DNA of 64,000 nucleotides from Thamnaconus septentrionalis (Eukaryota; Chordata; Actinopteri; Tetraodontiformes; Monacanthidae): NCBI GenBank assembly GCA_009823395.1, contig CM020514.1:9610966-9674965 (forward strand). The letters run 5' to 3'. Below, in pieces: positions 35,359 through 48,205 of the stretch (position 1 is the first letter of the stretch; every line of letters begins with the position of its first letter). The translations under genes and the position numbers were made by a program. The notes under the pieces are model-generated. The model searched no databases, was not told the origin of the DNA, and saw nothing but the letters and a program-made list of their open reading frames with translations.

Positions 35359-38137
35359 TGGGCGCGCGCACAGATTTAGAGCCGTACAGCCATTCTCCTG
35401 CTCACATAGGTCCTGTAATAAGGTTCCATCAGAGATAACTGGACTGCTCCCCTCAGGGCCCTTTTCCCTTCACTGAGACCCTCAGCAGCTGCTGCGCCGA
35501 ACAGGAGATACAGCCGCAATAGCTGGATAACAATCGATGATACTGAGGGTGTGCGAGGGCATTCAAGGTTTTTTTTTTTCTTTTTCGTTTCTTCGCATTT
35601 ACAGGATGACTGTCTGAAAAACTTCCAGAAGCCAATTCTGTTGAAATTGGCGGAACAAAATCCGCTTCCCTCATCTCATCTCGGCTCGACGCGTAACGAT
35701 GGTGATCCATCGCGGTGCGTCAGAGGTTAAACGCAAACATAATCCGGCCGCCTTTTTTTTACGGAGCAGCGGCCTTATTAGCGCGTTGATTTATTAACAT
35801 TTAACGACCCCTTCAAATGATCGGGCCTCCGCCGTCCTCCTCCCTGAACCGCCGGTGTTGCGAAATTGCAATCTCGTGTCGCTGCTGTGAGACCGGAGAG
35901 AACATTCGCTCTGACATGTTTGGCTCACCGTGTGGCTCCATCCGGCCAACGGAAGTTTGACATTATGAGGGCGGCAGTGGCAGCAGTGGCGGCAGCGGCA
36001 GCGGCGACAACAACCTCTTCTAGCGTTTTTGTTTATTGGCTCAAGGACCGGCCTCACAGGTGCAAGAAGCACCTCGTGTCATGTCAGGTCAGTTTTGGCT
36101 CTGAATCATCGGGCAAAATTTTTCCTATACTGGATTCAGCATGTTGGTTTAAAACACAATGGAAATTACTCGCTGTATTGTGACTTTGAATAAGTGTGCA
36201 CTTTACGGTTGTGTGTGTGTGTGTGGTGGGGGTCTTTGTTGTTTCAATTAATTCTTTGTGCCTGGACGTAGATTTATTGTCTATTGTCTGGATTCAAAGG
36301 ACCTATTTTACCTGTTTTCCAGATATTTATTTTTTCTTCTCGACTCCAAAGTAAAGAAAAAAAAGCTTCCTGCTAAAACTGAGGCTTTTTTGGATGTTTG
36401 GAATAAGACAAAATACAAAAAAGGGTGTCGCTGTCCATGGTAAAGGTATAGGCAAAGGTAAAGGGCTGATGAATTTTGTAAAAAGAATTCCACAAGGTTA
36501 GTTGACAGTCACAAATCGGTGCTGGAAAACATCGGTGCAGAAAATTTTGCACAACACAGAGCCTTTTAACGATCGGGTTTGGAGTCCAGCTATGCGTGCT
36601 GGAGACGCTGGAGATGGCTGAAGGTCATTCACGCGTGCACGAGCTCCGTGGACGTGTTGCCGAGGTGCAGATAAAGAGGCGAGCACATGTTAAATAAAAC
36701 ATACTCCGTTACCTCGATTCGCTCCTTGAGATAGCATCCGCTCAATACGATCTTATCAGTTTTGGCTTTTTTTTGGGAAGTGGGCGGTCCTAAGGGTTGG
36801 CGCCAGCTATTGTTCTGCACCACCCACCACTTGTTCTCATTGGCCCAGTTGGAGATGAGGCCCATATATCTTTCTCCACCAAAAGTGACAGCATTTTTGG
36901 CACTTTTTTTGTGAGCAGCAGGCTGAGAGAAGACACTTTTCCACCTCGGTGTGCATCTGTGACGCTTTTACTCTCGCCCTGGTAAGTTGCTTTGCTTTGT
37001 GTTTGAGACGGCTGATGTGTTTCGTCTTCCGGGCCGAACCGAGTGAGCTCAGTTTTTTTTGTGTTTTGTTTGTATTTTTAGAAATGGTGCCGCGGGAAGT
37101 CAACTCTGCTTTGTTTTTGACGAACAGCAAGCTTTTATCAGTCAACTGTGGCGTCTTATTTCAACGTAATGTCCTCCAGAGTTGGGATCAAAAACTGGTG
37201 CAGGACATCTTATGTATCTTCTTTTCCAAAATGTAGGACCCTTTCCCCCCAAATGAAACCATTTGGTTTCCAGTTCAGACACTATCGTGTTTAGCCAAGA
37301 CTAGACCCACATCATTTTCATACCATATAGACGAGATACGCTCATAATCAAAGTTTAACCTCAAAAGAAACACAATAGAGAGAGGCCTTTCATACAAATG
37401 CAGTGCTGATCTCAGCTTCAGTTCAAAAAGCTTTGCAGTAGACACCAAAACAGACCAGAACAAACTGATTTTACCGCATGGCTTATGTGCAACGTTCTAC
37501 CTTTTCAAGGGTGAGAAGAAGCTTTTGTCAGCATAAGTCGCTGAAACTGCACCAGCCTCTTGTTGTATCTCGGAACCTCTCCTCAACCCTCCCTCCATCT
37601 CTTGCGTTCTCCGTCCTCTGGTTCTGCGCTCCCTCCCCGTCGGTCCCTAGTCAACCAGAGAATCGATTTTTAAACAGGCAGGTCTCTGGGGACCGGAGCA
37701 GGGGAGCATTATTGGCCTCATTTAGGCTCCATTGCCACCGCGATGGCTCCTTTAGACAATAGGGTAGACTCTGTCACGGATGCGGTGGCGCGAAGGCACA
37801 TTCCGGACTGAAAAAGCGCTCAGGCCAGCACTTCTCGTCTTCGGGGAGCTTTGTTTCAGGAAAACGCTGTCGGCCTGAGAGGATGGGCCGCAGTGCCGCT
37901 CCACACAACACTAATGTAGGCACATCCAGCACATTTCACAGCTGCAGGCAAGAGTGCGGCAAATGTATAGTCTTTTTCTGCATTTTATACATATATTTAT
38001 CCATGCATATATATTGCACACCGCTTTTCCCCATCACAGCCATACTTTCTTGCACAGTCCGCAACTTAGAGCAAAATTTTTTTGTATTTAATACAGGCAG
38101 TGCCGATTCTCCTCAGAGGGATGAGCTCCTCTCCGTG

Positions 38138-38140
<3 letters not shown>

Positions 38141-38198
<58 letters not shown>
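38141..38198 (+). repeat. (TG)~29 microsatellite
   Basis: Pure TG tract. Confidence 0.96.
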
Positions 38199-38199
<1 letters not shown>

Positions 38200-40462
38200 C
38201 AGACAACAAAGGTGCGAAAAGCAAACTTAGCTTTTTTTTTTTTTTTTTCAGGATCGAGAGAGAAATTTTGAGAAAACAACCCTGGTGTGTCCATCCGAAA
38301 CAGCCGGCATATTATGTTGTAGGTTTTGCTTCTGCAAACAAAAACAACAACAACAACAACCCGAGTACAGAAAACGTCTCCCACATTGACGTCACTTCCC
38401 AAGTGCGTCTCACTTTGCGATTGCACCAAACTAAAAGCAGTTTCATGCACTGAAGGTGCCCAGCGGACACATAAACAGCGGGTCTACCTGAGCCTGGTGT
38501 TTTGTTTGAGTGCAAACATGCCGAAACGTAACTGCCGCACACAACAGCCGACGCGCGCTGTTGTCACTTTGGCAGAAAAGCCGCGGACGCACTTTCATGA
38601 AACTACTCTGGCATTAGCCGCTGCACTCGCGTGGCCTCTAACAGCAGCTGCAAATATCAAACTATAATTAGGCCAGCGAATGGCATTTCATTCTTTGCTC
38701 AAATAGAAATCCATGCAAAGCAATCAATAACCTTTTGAAAGTATTTTGACCCATTTAAGCCGCCGAGAGGACGCAGTTCAGGAAATCTGAGGTTGTTGAT
38801 TATTCAACGATGCCGCCGGAGGATGAAAACAGTCGGGGAGCTGAGTCATCGCACACAGACGGTAGAATCCACTGTGTTTCAGACACTTCAATAAAAAAGG
38901 GAACCTACAAAAGAAAAAAGACTGAAAAATTGGTCTGCGGTAATTTAAATGCGCACAAAAATCTCAAACGCAAAGGAAATATTGTCACTGTGCTCTGTTC
39001 AAACTTGTGTGATCAAAAATTTCAAGTCAATATGTTGATCTATGCGTAAATCTACACATAATGAAGCTTAATAAGTTGTACGAAATCATTTTTGTCTTGT
39101 TTGATTTTTAAAATTGGGTTTCTTTGTTCACATATTTATAATTTTTCTTTTTGTTTTGCTTATTTCATCCATGTTATTTTGCATGTTTGAAAAAGAAACA
39201 TCAGCCTCACATCAAGCTAGAAATCCTTTCTATTCACCACACGAGAGATTTGTACAGAGGGAGCCCAGATCATTTGACCTGCACCGGTACATTATGGATT
39301 CTTAAGGAAAACTCTGAATGCGTCATTAAAGGGCACCTGGAGCCTTTTCATTTTCGCTGCACTGTAAGAGCACGACAAGTGGGGCTATGCGGAGCGGAGC
39401 GCTACAGTATCTAAAGAGGTCTGCTTTTACATTACCGGCACAGCGGTGGAAAATCGTGCATCACTGTCATCATCATCGGGCAGAATGAAAGGTAGCAGGG
39501 TTATTTTAGAGGCCCTTGTGTGGGATTTCCCACGGCATTGAAGCATGATGCAAAGAAATAAATAGCTATATGTTAATACAACATCACATTATATCCACAG
39601 CCTTGTTGTCACCCTTGTCAAAGCTGTCAGATGTTAAGTGCAGACTTGGACCCGTGCAGCGGTAGATGGCACATCACTCTGTAAATTGTCCTCTCACCGC
39701 AGCTGAAAGGTGATACTGACACTCTTCCTTATTTTCTGACGCCCCACTTGGCACCAGCTGTGACACCGGCGGGAGGTTGGGGGAGTCACAAAAACCAAAG
39801 CAGATCAATGTTCTGGGCAACTGTAGTAAAATAGTGGCACAACCTGGCTGCTTCCTTAAAAGGAGATTGACTGGAAATGTCGATATAAAAGCTTAGCATT
39901 AGTGAATGGCAACACAGCGGCTACATGTTTAACCGATCCTTCCGGCTTCTTATGACTCAAAACACACATGTGAAGCCATCCGATGCCAAAAAAAAGATTC
40001 CTCTCAATGATCCGCACTGGGCCTTTTAAATTTGTATAGTTTTAGATAAAGAATCCCACAAAAAAGGAATAAAGTAAACAACAGTGCTCCCCGTGCTGGT
40101 GCTCGGCGGTGGTTTTCAGGCGCTGCGTGTCAGCACTAAATGGGTGGGGGAAAAGCGTCGGCCCCTGCTCTCCATCAAAGGCAGTATTGACTGAAAGCAT
40201 GAGTGTGTCTCTGCAGCCAGTCATCCTTGGACAGCTGACAATGGACCCGGGTGGGTGGGTGGGTGGGTGGGGGCGGTGGATACGGCTGAAAGTAATCAAC
40301 AACCTAGTGGAGTAAAAACGCTTTTGTGGCCGGAGGAATGTGGCCGAGCCTCGGAACCGCAGAGCAACCCGCTGCTCTGCTCGGCTCGGCTCGGCTCGTG
40401 AGCGATCGGTTCGAAAAAAACGCCTCTAATTTGCCTCGAAGCGCCGACGCCACCCACCCCCA

Positions 40463-40569
40463 ATTAATTACCCTGACAGTGTTGGACATTATATGGCCGA
40501 ATTGGATGCACGTGCGGTATATCCGCGTTGCCCGGTCATTCCGGGGATTGGACGCAAGGGGTAATTAAT
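40463..40569. repeat. 11-bp inverted repeat of homeodomain-like TAATTA sites
   Basis: ATTAATTACCC (40463-40473) and its exact complement GGGTAATTAAT (40559-40569) bracket 85 bp. Each arm contains TAATTA, the core bound by many homeodomain proteins. Confidence 0.75.
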
Positions 40570-41639
40570 CTCACTCAGTTGAGCTGGCACATGTTGGGAC
40601 CGAGGCAGGGCCGCAGCTCGGCAGCACCTCGCTCGTTAACTCCGACCACCAATGGCAACACTCCGGAGATTAAGCGAAGCGGCGCCGCTCGGTTCAAAAG
40701 CAGTCAAACGCGTTACGCTGAGCGCTCGCCCCATCCTGCCTCGCCGTTTCCCTTTTATTTTTGAGGAAGTGGTTCACTTTAACGCTCCAAGGAAATGGGG
40801 GATTGGCCCCGTGACCCAGCAGCGGAGCAGCGGAGCAGCAGAGCAGCAGAGCAGCGGAGCCAAAACCAAGCCTCCCGTCGTGTCGAATCCTCCTGGAAGT
40901 GCACCGGGCATCGCAGCCGCCATTAGAAATGTGTGTCCGAGATAGTCGATTGCAAGTGTAACAGGTGTGTCTATCAAGTGCGTCTACCAACTGTTTATAT
41001 TTCACTCAAAATCTGTTTTTAACGTTTATTTACATTTTGCTGTTAGTTTTTATGCGCAAATACCGTTTCTTCGTTATTTTGGGGAGCTTTTATTTTGTTA
41101 AAATTAATTTGTTTCGTTGACCCTTGACACTGTAGCGACGTCACTTGTGAAATGTGCGTTCTCACAGTGGCTGAGCCAGAACATTTTCCTGAGGGTGACC
41201 ACAGGGTGAGATTATGAGTCACAATAAGTACCTGAATAAGTACCTGATACCTGAAATGCCGACATGACTGTCTTCTTCTTCTTCTTCTCCTCAAAGTGTG
41301 ACCTTATAACAGTCGACCACATGTCACAGTTCCTATGAATTAGATGACTGAGTCTTCATCAATGTTAAATATTAACAATCGACCTATATCAGCGTGTTCC
41401 TACTGTCCTAGTGTCGGTATCAGGATTACATTAAATTTCTTCTTTTGAGTGTCTCGTTTCCCCAAGAACAGAATCCAGGTGAGCCAAGTCAGAAATAAGT
41501 GTTAAAAAAGGGAAAGGAAGAAAATATATTGTAAATCATTTGGCAAAAATGTGACCTGAGATGCAGTACTGTGGAAGTGGAAGGCATTATGTCAAATAAC
41601 TCCAGTAGTTCCGCTCCTGTGTTCACGACCCCAAAATGT

Positions 41640-41720
41640 TTTTACAAATGTTTATACGTTGATGCGGCTGCCCAGGCTCCTCGCATAGTATTGACAAATA
41701 AAATTTGATTTGATTTGGTT
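41640..41720 (+). mobile_element. LINE 3' end remnant with TTTGAT tail
   Basis: TTGACAAATAAAATTTGATT followed by TGATTTGG is a polyadenylation-like AATAAA plus TTTGAT repeats, as at the 3' ends of fish non-LTR retrotransposons. The upstream limit is unclear and no coding remains. Confidence 0.5.
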
Positions 41721-42349
41721 TCATTTATGTTATGATGAGTGAATTCTGTTTTATTACAGACAAAAATAGACAAGGGAGGAAATTCATTTTTTTCATGTGT
41801 TTGAATAACTGTTTTTTTATCTTGATGTTTATAATATATTAGTATTGTATTCCTTTCCTACACAGGAAAACAATACTGAAATAAGCGACTATTTCCCTAG
41901 TCGCTCATTTTAATCCTATATTGTTGCATTTAGCATCCACATTGATGTGCATAGTTAGTGGGAAATGACTTCACCAGGAAGTAGACGGAGGTAACCTCAA
42001 AGCCTGTGCTGACATGATCCACTCCTTCCCACTCAGCTACATCACATCCACCTCTTCTCCTTCTGCGAGTCGGTGAAAGTCCGTGTTTTCATTTTATTTT
42101 CCCTCTTCGTTTTGCGCGGTTTCCAGCCACCTGCTGGAGGGTTGCCTGCTTTTCCCCTTTTATATTATTCATCTGTCTTCGTTGCACGCGATGGCGAGGT
42201 GCGTTTTGCACATTCACACCCACGTTTGCCCCGACCAAAGTGTCACCTGCTGACCTCGGCGCTTTTTTTTTGTGTGGAGCGTTTTCGCACCTGAACATTG
42301 GGGCGGTCAAGCACCTTGTCCGATTGCAATCCGCGGGCAAGATGGGTTT

Positions 42350-42382
42350 TTGTGTGTGTGTGTGTGTATGTGTGTGTGTGTG
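42350..42382 (+). repeat. (TG)n microsatellite
   Basis: TG tract with one TATG interruption. Confidence 0.93.
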
Positions 42383-45081
42383 TTCAGTGTTTTTGTCACT
42401 GCCAGAAGTAAACGGTTGCAGCTGCAGCCTGCGACGCCGCTGACTTGCACTCGTAGCGTGAACGTGTTTGACACAGTGACACACAGGGACGCCTGTGACT
42501 CATTCGCTAGACAAAAGTGCGTCTGTGTGTGTGTGTGCGCGCGTACGCTAGCTCGCTTGCTCACACAACCGTTTTTTTTTTTTTTGTGTTTTATTTTTTG
42601 GCCACCAGCTGCTGTGTGCGTATCCGTGTCACCTTTTGTTTCAAGCCGCATACATACGTAGATAAAGCGGGGAGCGTCGGCACGCTAGCGCGCCTTCAGA
42701 GCCGCGCTCGACTCCGCCGTCGAACCGTCGGCGGCAGCAGTCGCTCGGCGGCGCCTCTCTCCCGACGCAGCTTCAAAGGTGCTTCTTTACAGTAACAGGC
42801 GGTGGCAGCACGCATAAATAATGGAGTGTTCCTTCTGAAACAGAGGGAGGTTGTACGTATATCGCAACGCATGGCGTCAACCTCAACCATCTGAATGCAG
42901 CTTAAAGCGTTTTTTTTTTTCCCCACTTGTTGGATTCACGTTGAATATTCAGCAGTTATTGCTCATGCAATATTGATCAAAAGACCACAACTCACCCTGT
43001 TGGGCGCGCGTGTGCACGTTGTGAGAAAACGTTCGCTCCTCGGGTATACGGCTGCGAACTTGAAGGGGCTCGGCTCGGCAGGTGACCTCAAAGTGGCTGA
43101 ACGCCAGCGAAAACAAAGGATCCGCCATTCCTATTCAAGAACAGGCCTGAAAGAAGCTCACACCGAATTGCTTTAGCCATAATTCATGCTTGAGTTATCA
43201 GTGCTGAAGTGGTATTTGATATATAATCCGGCGGTAGGGGCATTTCCACTGACCTTGAAATTGGGCTGAAATTTCGAATAGAAAAATGTCTGATGAAATG
43301 TCTGCCAACAACTTATCACAAAACGGGTACTTTGGATTAAAAAGCGGTATTTCTAATGAATAGGAATTGGCTTTTGATGCAAACCTGCAATGCAAAGACT
43401 TGTTTATCATCTATAGGTCCTTGACATGGTGTGAAAACCAGGAGGAGGTTGAATTTAGTTTTTATTTTGAAACAGCAGAGCAATGTAGCGGTACGTGGAG
43501 CAGAAATGAGGGGTGGGATATTCCAAGAGACGTGCAAATATTGTGGATTAATGGAAAAGTGGTAGCTATAGGAGAAAAGGAGAAAAGAATCCTCCGTAAA
43601 AAGTGGTGACAGTCTTATGGCAGCGAAACCTGCCAAAATCGAGACAAACCACAAAGAAGAAAACCTGTTTTCTGCTGCCTTCCATCACTTTGTGAAATTT
43701 TGGGCATTTTGCAATTGCGCTTTCTCGACTTTCCCAAAAAACATCTCTCGTTCTCAGCAAACCTGTAACGAAAACCCAACTTGAATCAACTTCTACAGCA
43801 TCACAGCATTTTCAAAGAGTTTCAGGTGCCCCCCCGCCCCCCACCCTTGTAAATTTACACCATCTGCATCCGCCGTCCGCCTGGTGGGGGCCGGAGCCCC
43901 TTTTGGAGAAAGCAATGAAGACGTGCACTCCACCCAAGACCTCCGAGGCAGGCAGCCTTCAAATTGGATTAAATCCCTAAATCACATGATCAATCATCCA
44001 CAGCTTGCTGTGCCAAGATGGCGACAGTTTCCCCTCTGCGTCTTAAAATGGCCCGAGCGCATTCCGCTCTCGCTGCTGCAGCGGTAACCCAGCCTACCCC
44101 ACCATGCTGCCTTTTGTAATTGGTTTGTCTTGTTAGGTTTTTTTCTTTGTTTTTTTTTCTTTTGGAAGGGGGCACACAAAGTGTACGCGCTCCGCGGGAA
44201 GGATGTGCTAAGCAACAAACAGCGCGAGGTGATAAGTGCATTCGGAAAACATTAAGTCAAGATGTGGGGGGGAGATACGGCCACCCTGGGAGATAAAGTC
44301 TCATAAAGGTGGCGGCGGACTATAAATCCGCCCCGCTGCCTTGTCAGGGCCGGGTGGCGGGCGGTGCAGGGCCGTGCCCCTCATTTTCTGGTGAAAAGCA
44401 GCAGGCAAGCGGCATGTGTGCCACTGCGAGCGAGCTTCATGCATCAGTGAAGTGTGCACATCACGCCATGCCCTCCCTCTCTCTCTCCCCCTCCCCCTCT
44501 CCCTCCCTCCCTGTGCCTCCTAAAACACACCTGCTACCGACGCCTCAGAGGGGATTTTATTTCTGTTTTCAATCTTTTTTTTCTTTTTTTTTTGTCGTTA
44601 AATCTCTCCAGTTTTTGGTACATGATTAAAATTGCAGCAACCCAGCATCCTTAGCCTTTACTGGCAAGTTTTCCCTGAAATGTTGAAAAGGACTTTGGAT
44701 ACCTGCAGGTTTCTTTCTTTCTTCCCTTTTTTCCGTCTTTCTTTCTTTCATTGTTCATAAAAACCGCCAGACCGTTTTTTTGGTTTGCAAGCTGTTTGGA
44801 CTCGTGGGGGAATGAGCCTTGGAAGTGGCTATTAGGAGTCGGCTAATGCTCCAGTTTGAGCCCACAAGATAATGAGAAAAGGCTGCGGGGAGGAGTAATG
44901 CAGGTTGACAATACGTTTGCTACGTCTGTTACAGGAAGGAAGGAATTTAGGTTGCCGAGGGGTCGGACCGCTGTTTTAAAGGCCGCGTATTTGCCGGATC
45001 TTAAGAATATTCTTTCTTGGGACAAATTCTGACACATTGACACACAATGAGTTGTCAAAAAAAATCACACATTGGAATAAA

Positions 45082-45189
45082 ACAGCACATTTAGCCCTCT
45101 GTTTACAGCTTCCTGCAAAAACTAGTTGGGAATGTTGTCACCAACCTGGGAAAGGTATCGGTGCCCTTTATGATGTCAGAGCAGGAGGA
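45082..45189 (+). repeat. Dispersed repeat family, copy B (internally deleted)
   Basis: CACATTTAGCCCTCTGTTTA and CAGCTTCCTGC start it, and ACCTGGGAAAGGTATCGGTG with CCCTTTATGATGTCAGA end it. The two blocks match the ends of the copy at 14961-15168, with roughly 95 bp missing between them. Confidence 0.6.
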
Positions 45190-45726
45190 TTCACTTAACC
45201 TATTTTGGCACTGACTCTTTTTTTATTATCATCATTATTATTATCTTTTACATTCAGGTAAAGACATAGAACATACAACACAGACTGAAAACAGCGGTGA
45301 TGTTTGTGTGAGTGCCCAAAAAGCTACAACAACAACATAGATGTAACAAATTAACAAAAAATTAAAGAAAAAACCCTCAGAAAACATTGGGATGGTAGGA
45401 TGGAAAAAAATAAAGAAAAGTAAAGAATGAAGAGGAGATAAACAAAAAGGGAAAAAAATACAGTAATGGGACAGGCACAGCAAAAAACTAAAGAAGGATG
45501 AACTTTTCTCAGCTCAACATTGGAGTCGACAGCCTGGAGACACATCACAGTTAGCAAACATCGCTAAAGGGACTTCCCACATAATTAGGGACCTCCATTA
45601 TTGGCCGATAGTTCCTCTTTGACAGTTCATGAACGTCCCTGAACACAAATGAGACGGGCGGCGGAGGCAGGAGGAGGTGAGGTGGCTGGACCTGCGTGGG
45701 GGTCCGCGCGAGGCTCACAATGGCCC

Positions 45727-45728
<2 letters not shown>

Positions 45729-45788
<60 letters not shown>
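45729..45788 (+). repeat. (TG)30 microsatellite
   Basis: 60 bp of pure TG, 2.3 kb upstream of the il1rapl1 exon. Confidence 0.97.
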
Positions 45789-45790
<2 letters not shown>

Positions 45791-48063
45791 AAGACGGTGG
45801 GTCGGTGATGTCATCGCTGGCAGGACCCGGAGCCACGTTGAGCGTGTGAAGGCGTGACATGATTGGGGACAAAGAGGAGCGTCGGCCCGCTTTGTGCTTT
45901 TGAATGGGGCTGTGACGGAGGGCAGCGCTCCATCCTGCAGCGACACAATCGCACTCTGCCAATCATTCACTTGTGTTCAGTAAATCAACTTGTATCCGAA
46001 GCCTTTCCGTGACTTTCTTTCTTTCTTCTTTCAACCCTCCCCGCTGCCCGTCAATCCCTAACAGAGTAGACGTACTCTGCAGAATTCAGCGCAATTGACC
46101 GCTTCTAACTTCAAGACCACCGGTGTTGCAGCAAAAAAAAGAAAGAAAAAAAAAAGAAATGAATGTATTTGTTCATCAAGATGCAGCTTAGCAGACCTTG
46201 GCAGGGGGTCTTTAGAGTTCAGGCATGCAGAGAGCCAAGAGGAGAGGGGGCCCGGTGGGTGCACGCTTTCCACGAGGACGTCGAGGATAGTAATAGTTGC
46301 AGAATGCCTCTCTCTGGATTGAAGGCGAATGTGCTTCAAGTCGAGTATGTGCCTGAAAACTGCCTTCTCAAGGGTCGCGAGTGTTGTGCGTGCGCATCTG
46401 TAAACGTGCAATAGCAAAACGGTTTGGAATCTGTTTTTTTAGCGGTGGGGTTCGCGGCTAGCGTTTCAAAAAAGGCCTTTATCCAACGACTGGCCGTGGA
46501 ATTTGCCACAAAGCCACTGGCAGAGGGGTGTTTGTCGACCGAGCGAGGTCTCCTAGTAAAACGCGATCAAGCAGGACAGAAAGGCTCCTTTTCAGAGCCC
46601 TCCTTTGCGAGATTTGTGTAAACACACACTGAGAGAGGCTCCTTTCATTAGCTATGCTAATCTAGAGTGCACGTGAATTGCTCCAGAATCCAGAGTTCCT
46701 CTCGGCCCACCGGCTCTGTGCTCTGCCATCGCTTCCTTGCACCCCCCCAATCCCCTCACCAACCCACTCCCACAGCCCCCAACCCCACACCCCCACAAAG
46801 TACTCCGCTTTCACGGGTAAATCTGCAGTGTGCTGCGGCGGCGTTCTCGCTTTTCTGACAGAGTAACTGACAAGAAACGTTGACGAGTCCATCATCGAAC
46901 CTACTCGACTTCGCCGGCACCACTTTCGGGTTTTTCCTCCCTCCAGCTCGCCTGACTGGCAGCTCGCGGCTGCGTGAGAGCTTTGATTGTTTGGCCTTTA
47001 GTGCTCTCTGTGTACTAGCGATCTCAGGTGAACTTCAAGGAAAGGTCGGTTTCGGGGAGACGCTCCTTCATGCATTACAACAGATGATGTGTAGATGGCA
47101 AAGAAAACAGTGATTTTCTTATTAGCGGATCTCCGGCTTAGCATGAAGCGAAAAGGCTCGAACGCTTCCTAATTAACATCCTGTGTACTGTATTTTTCTA
47201 GCTTATCTCTTCCCGAAACTCCAGGAAGTTCATTCTTCGAATCAACAGTCAGGTTAATTTGTGAGTTGTGGTCCCGAGCTTTGGAGCGAGGCGGAGCAAC
47301 GTCCCCCGATTCAATTCTCTAAATTAAGCTAAGATGAACGACTGCAAGCCGTAGCTTCTCCGTGGAAACGTGTGCCAATGTTCTTAGCTAGCTCCTGGCA
47401 AGAATCCAAATGAGATTTTTTTTTTTTCTTTCATCCTCTAAATGAACTTTTCTTTCAACGTTTTCTCCCCTCACCCGGACCTTTATTCATCTGTACTGAG
47501 GCTACTGTTGCTAATAACCAAACTAACCCGCAAATTCTACCCCGCTAGCTGGCTGTTAGATGATAATTAGTAAGCGTTAGCTTATGTCATTTGCTTGGAG
47601 ACGAGGAGGGTGAGAGTGAGAAGGAGACACCTCCGGGATGCGGTTGAGAGATCTGCTGCGTCGGCGCGAGGCGCAGAGTGATAATGTGAGACTCCCTTCA
47701 AGGTCTCCTGTATTTTAAATGGGGCCGGTCGGCTAAAAGTGGTGTTTCCCCACATGTGTAATTATTTCTTTATTGATTCGTCAGCATCTTCAGGAACGTT
47801 CTCCTCATGAAATACATCCCGGCCGCGATAATCCGTCTCAATTGCAATCATGAGGGAAAATCATTACAAGAACGACCCCCCAGGGGACTGTTGGAAATGG
47901 CGCGGTGATGTGAGCGTCCTAGTGGCCTACCTGTGGATGTGCAAACGTTTGTACAATGGCCGGCTCGATCTTGCGCTGTGGTTGTGGCAGACCGTCCTTT
48001 TCGTCCGCTTGCTCCCGTCTGGCTGCAGCTGGAGTTGCTGCGTCCCACTGCAGAAAGCTGCGA

Positions 48064-48117
48064 CTGACTCCCCTGCCTCTGTTTCTGTCTCTGCAGGTCG
48101 TGAGGACGGGGGGGAAG
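48064..48117 (+). other. Splice acceptor and 5' UTR part of il1rapl1 coding exon 1
   Basis: A pyrimidine tract (48069-48094) ends in the acceptor AG at 48095-48096. A CTGAC branch-point match at 48064-48068 puts its A 28-29 nt upstream of the AG, a normal distance. The exon then carries 21 nt of leader (48097-48117, GTCGTGAGGACGGGGGGAAG-like, G-rich) before the ATG. This leader is in frame with the ATG and has no stop, so translation start at 48118 rests on homology and the good -3 A. An acceptor directly before the coding start means at least one more non-coding exon lies upstream. Confidence 0.75.
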
Positions 48118-48199
48118 ATGAGACCTCCCAGCCCTCTTCTGATCCTGCTGTACATCACGCTGTCCAAGAGTCTGAAAGTGGTCTCAAAGAGGGGTTCAG
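48118..48199 (+). CDS. il1rapl1: il1rapl1 first coding exon (signal peptide, N-terminus); partial CDS
   Basis: The ATG at 48118 opens 27 codons plus one base, ending at a splice donor. The peptide begins MRPPSPLLILLY and ends SLKVVSKRGS. From memory, human IL1RAPL1 also has 27 residues before the same phase-1 junction, with the shared blocks P-P, LILLY, SLKVV and KRGS (about two thirds identical). The paralogue IL1RAPL2 reads LKMVSKRNS here and fits less well. The hydrophobic stretch at residues 7-15 is the signal peptide core, so the product enters the secretory pathway. The full protein is a neuronal synaptic adhesion receptor (three Ig domains, one membrane helix, cytoplasmic TIR domain) that binds presynaptic PTP-delta. 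None of those domains lies in this exon. The start codon has A at -3 and A at +4. The next exon, expected to begin with an Asp-Gly-Cys-Thr-Asp-Trp-like stretch, was not found downstream and probably lies beyond the window. Teleosts have il1rapl1a and il1rapl1b; I cannot tell which this is. Confidence 0.85.
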
Positions 48200-48205
48200 G
48201 TATTT
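48200..48205 (+). other. Splice donor after il1rapl1 coding exon 1
   Basis: The exon ends TTCAG at 48199 and the intron begins GTATTT. The junction falls after the first base of a codon (G, as in GCN or GTN). This matches the Ala (IL1RAPL1) or Val (IL1RAPL2) that follows KRGS/KRNS in the mammalian proteins as I recall them. The donor is moderate in strength at positions +4 to +6. Confidence 0.7.

Larger units (their letters stand above)
32303..48063. other. Presumed il1rapl1 intron 1, second part
   Basis: Microsatellites, the TAATTA inverted pair, a LINE tail and repeat copy B. CpG-rich patches lie at 35690-36020, 40320-40920 and 42660-42775 (the last with GCGGCGCC motifs, possibly a small island). 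45300-45500 is a strongly A-rich stretch. Reading frames here are short or made of repeat translation. Confidence 0.45.
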
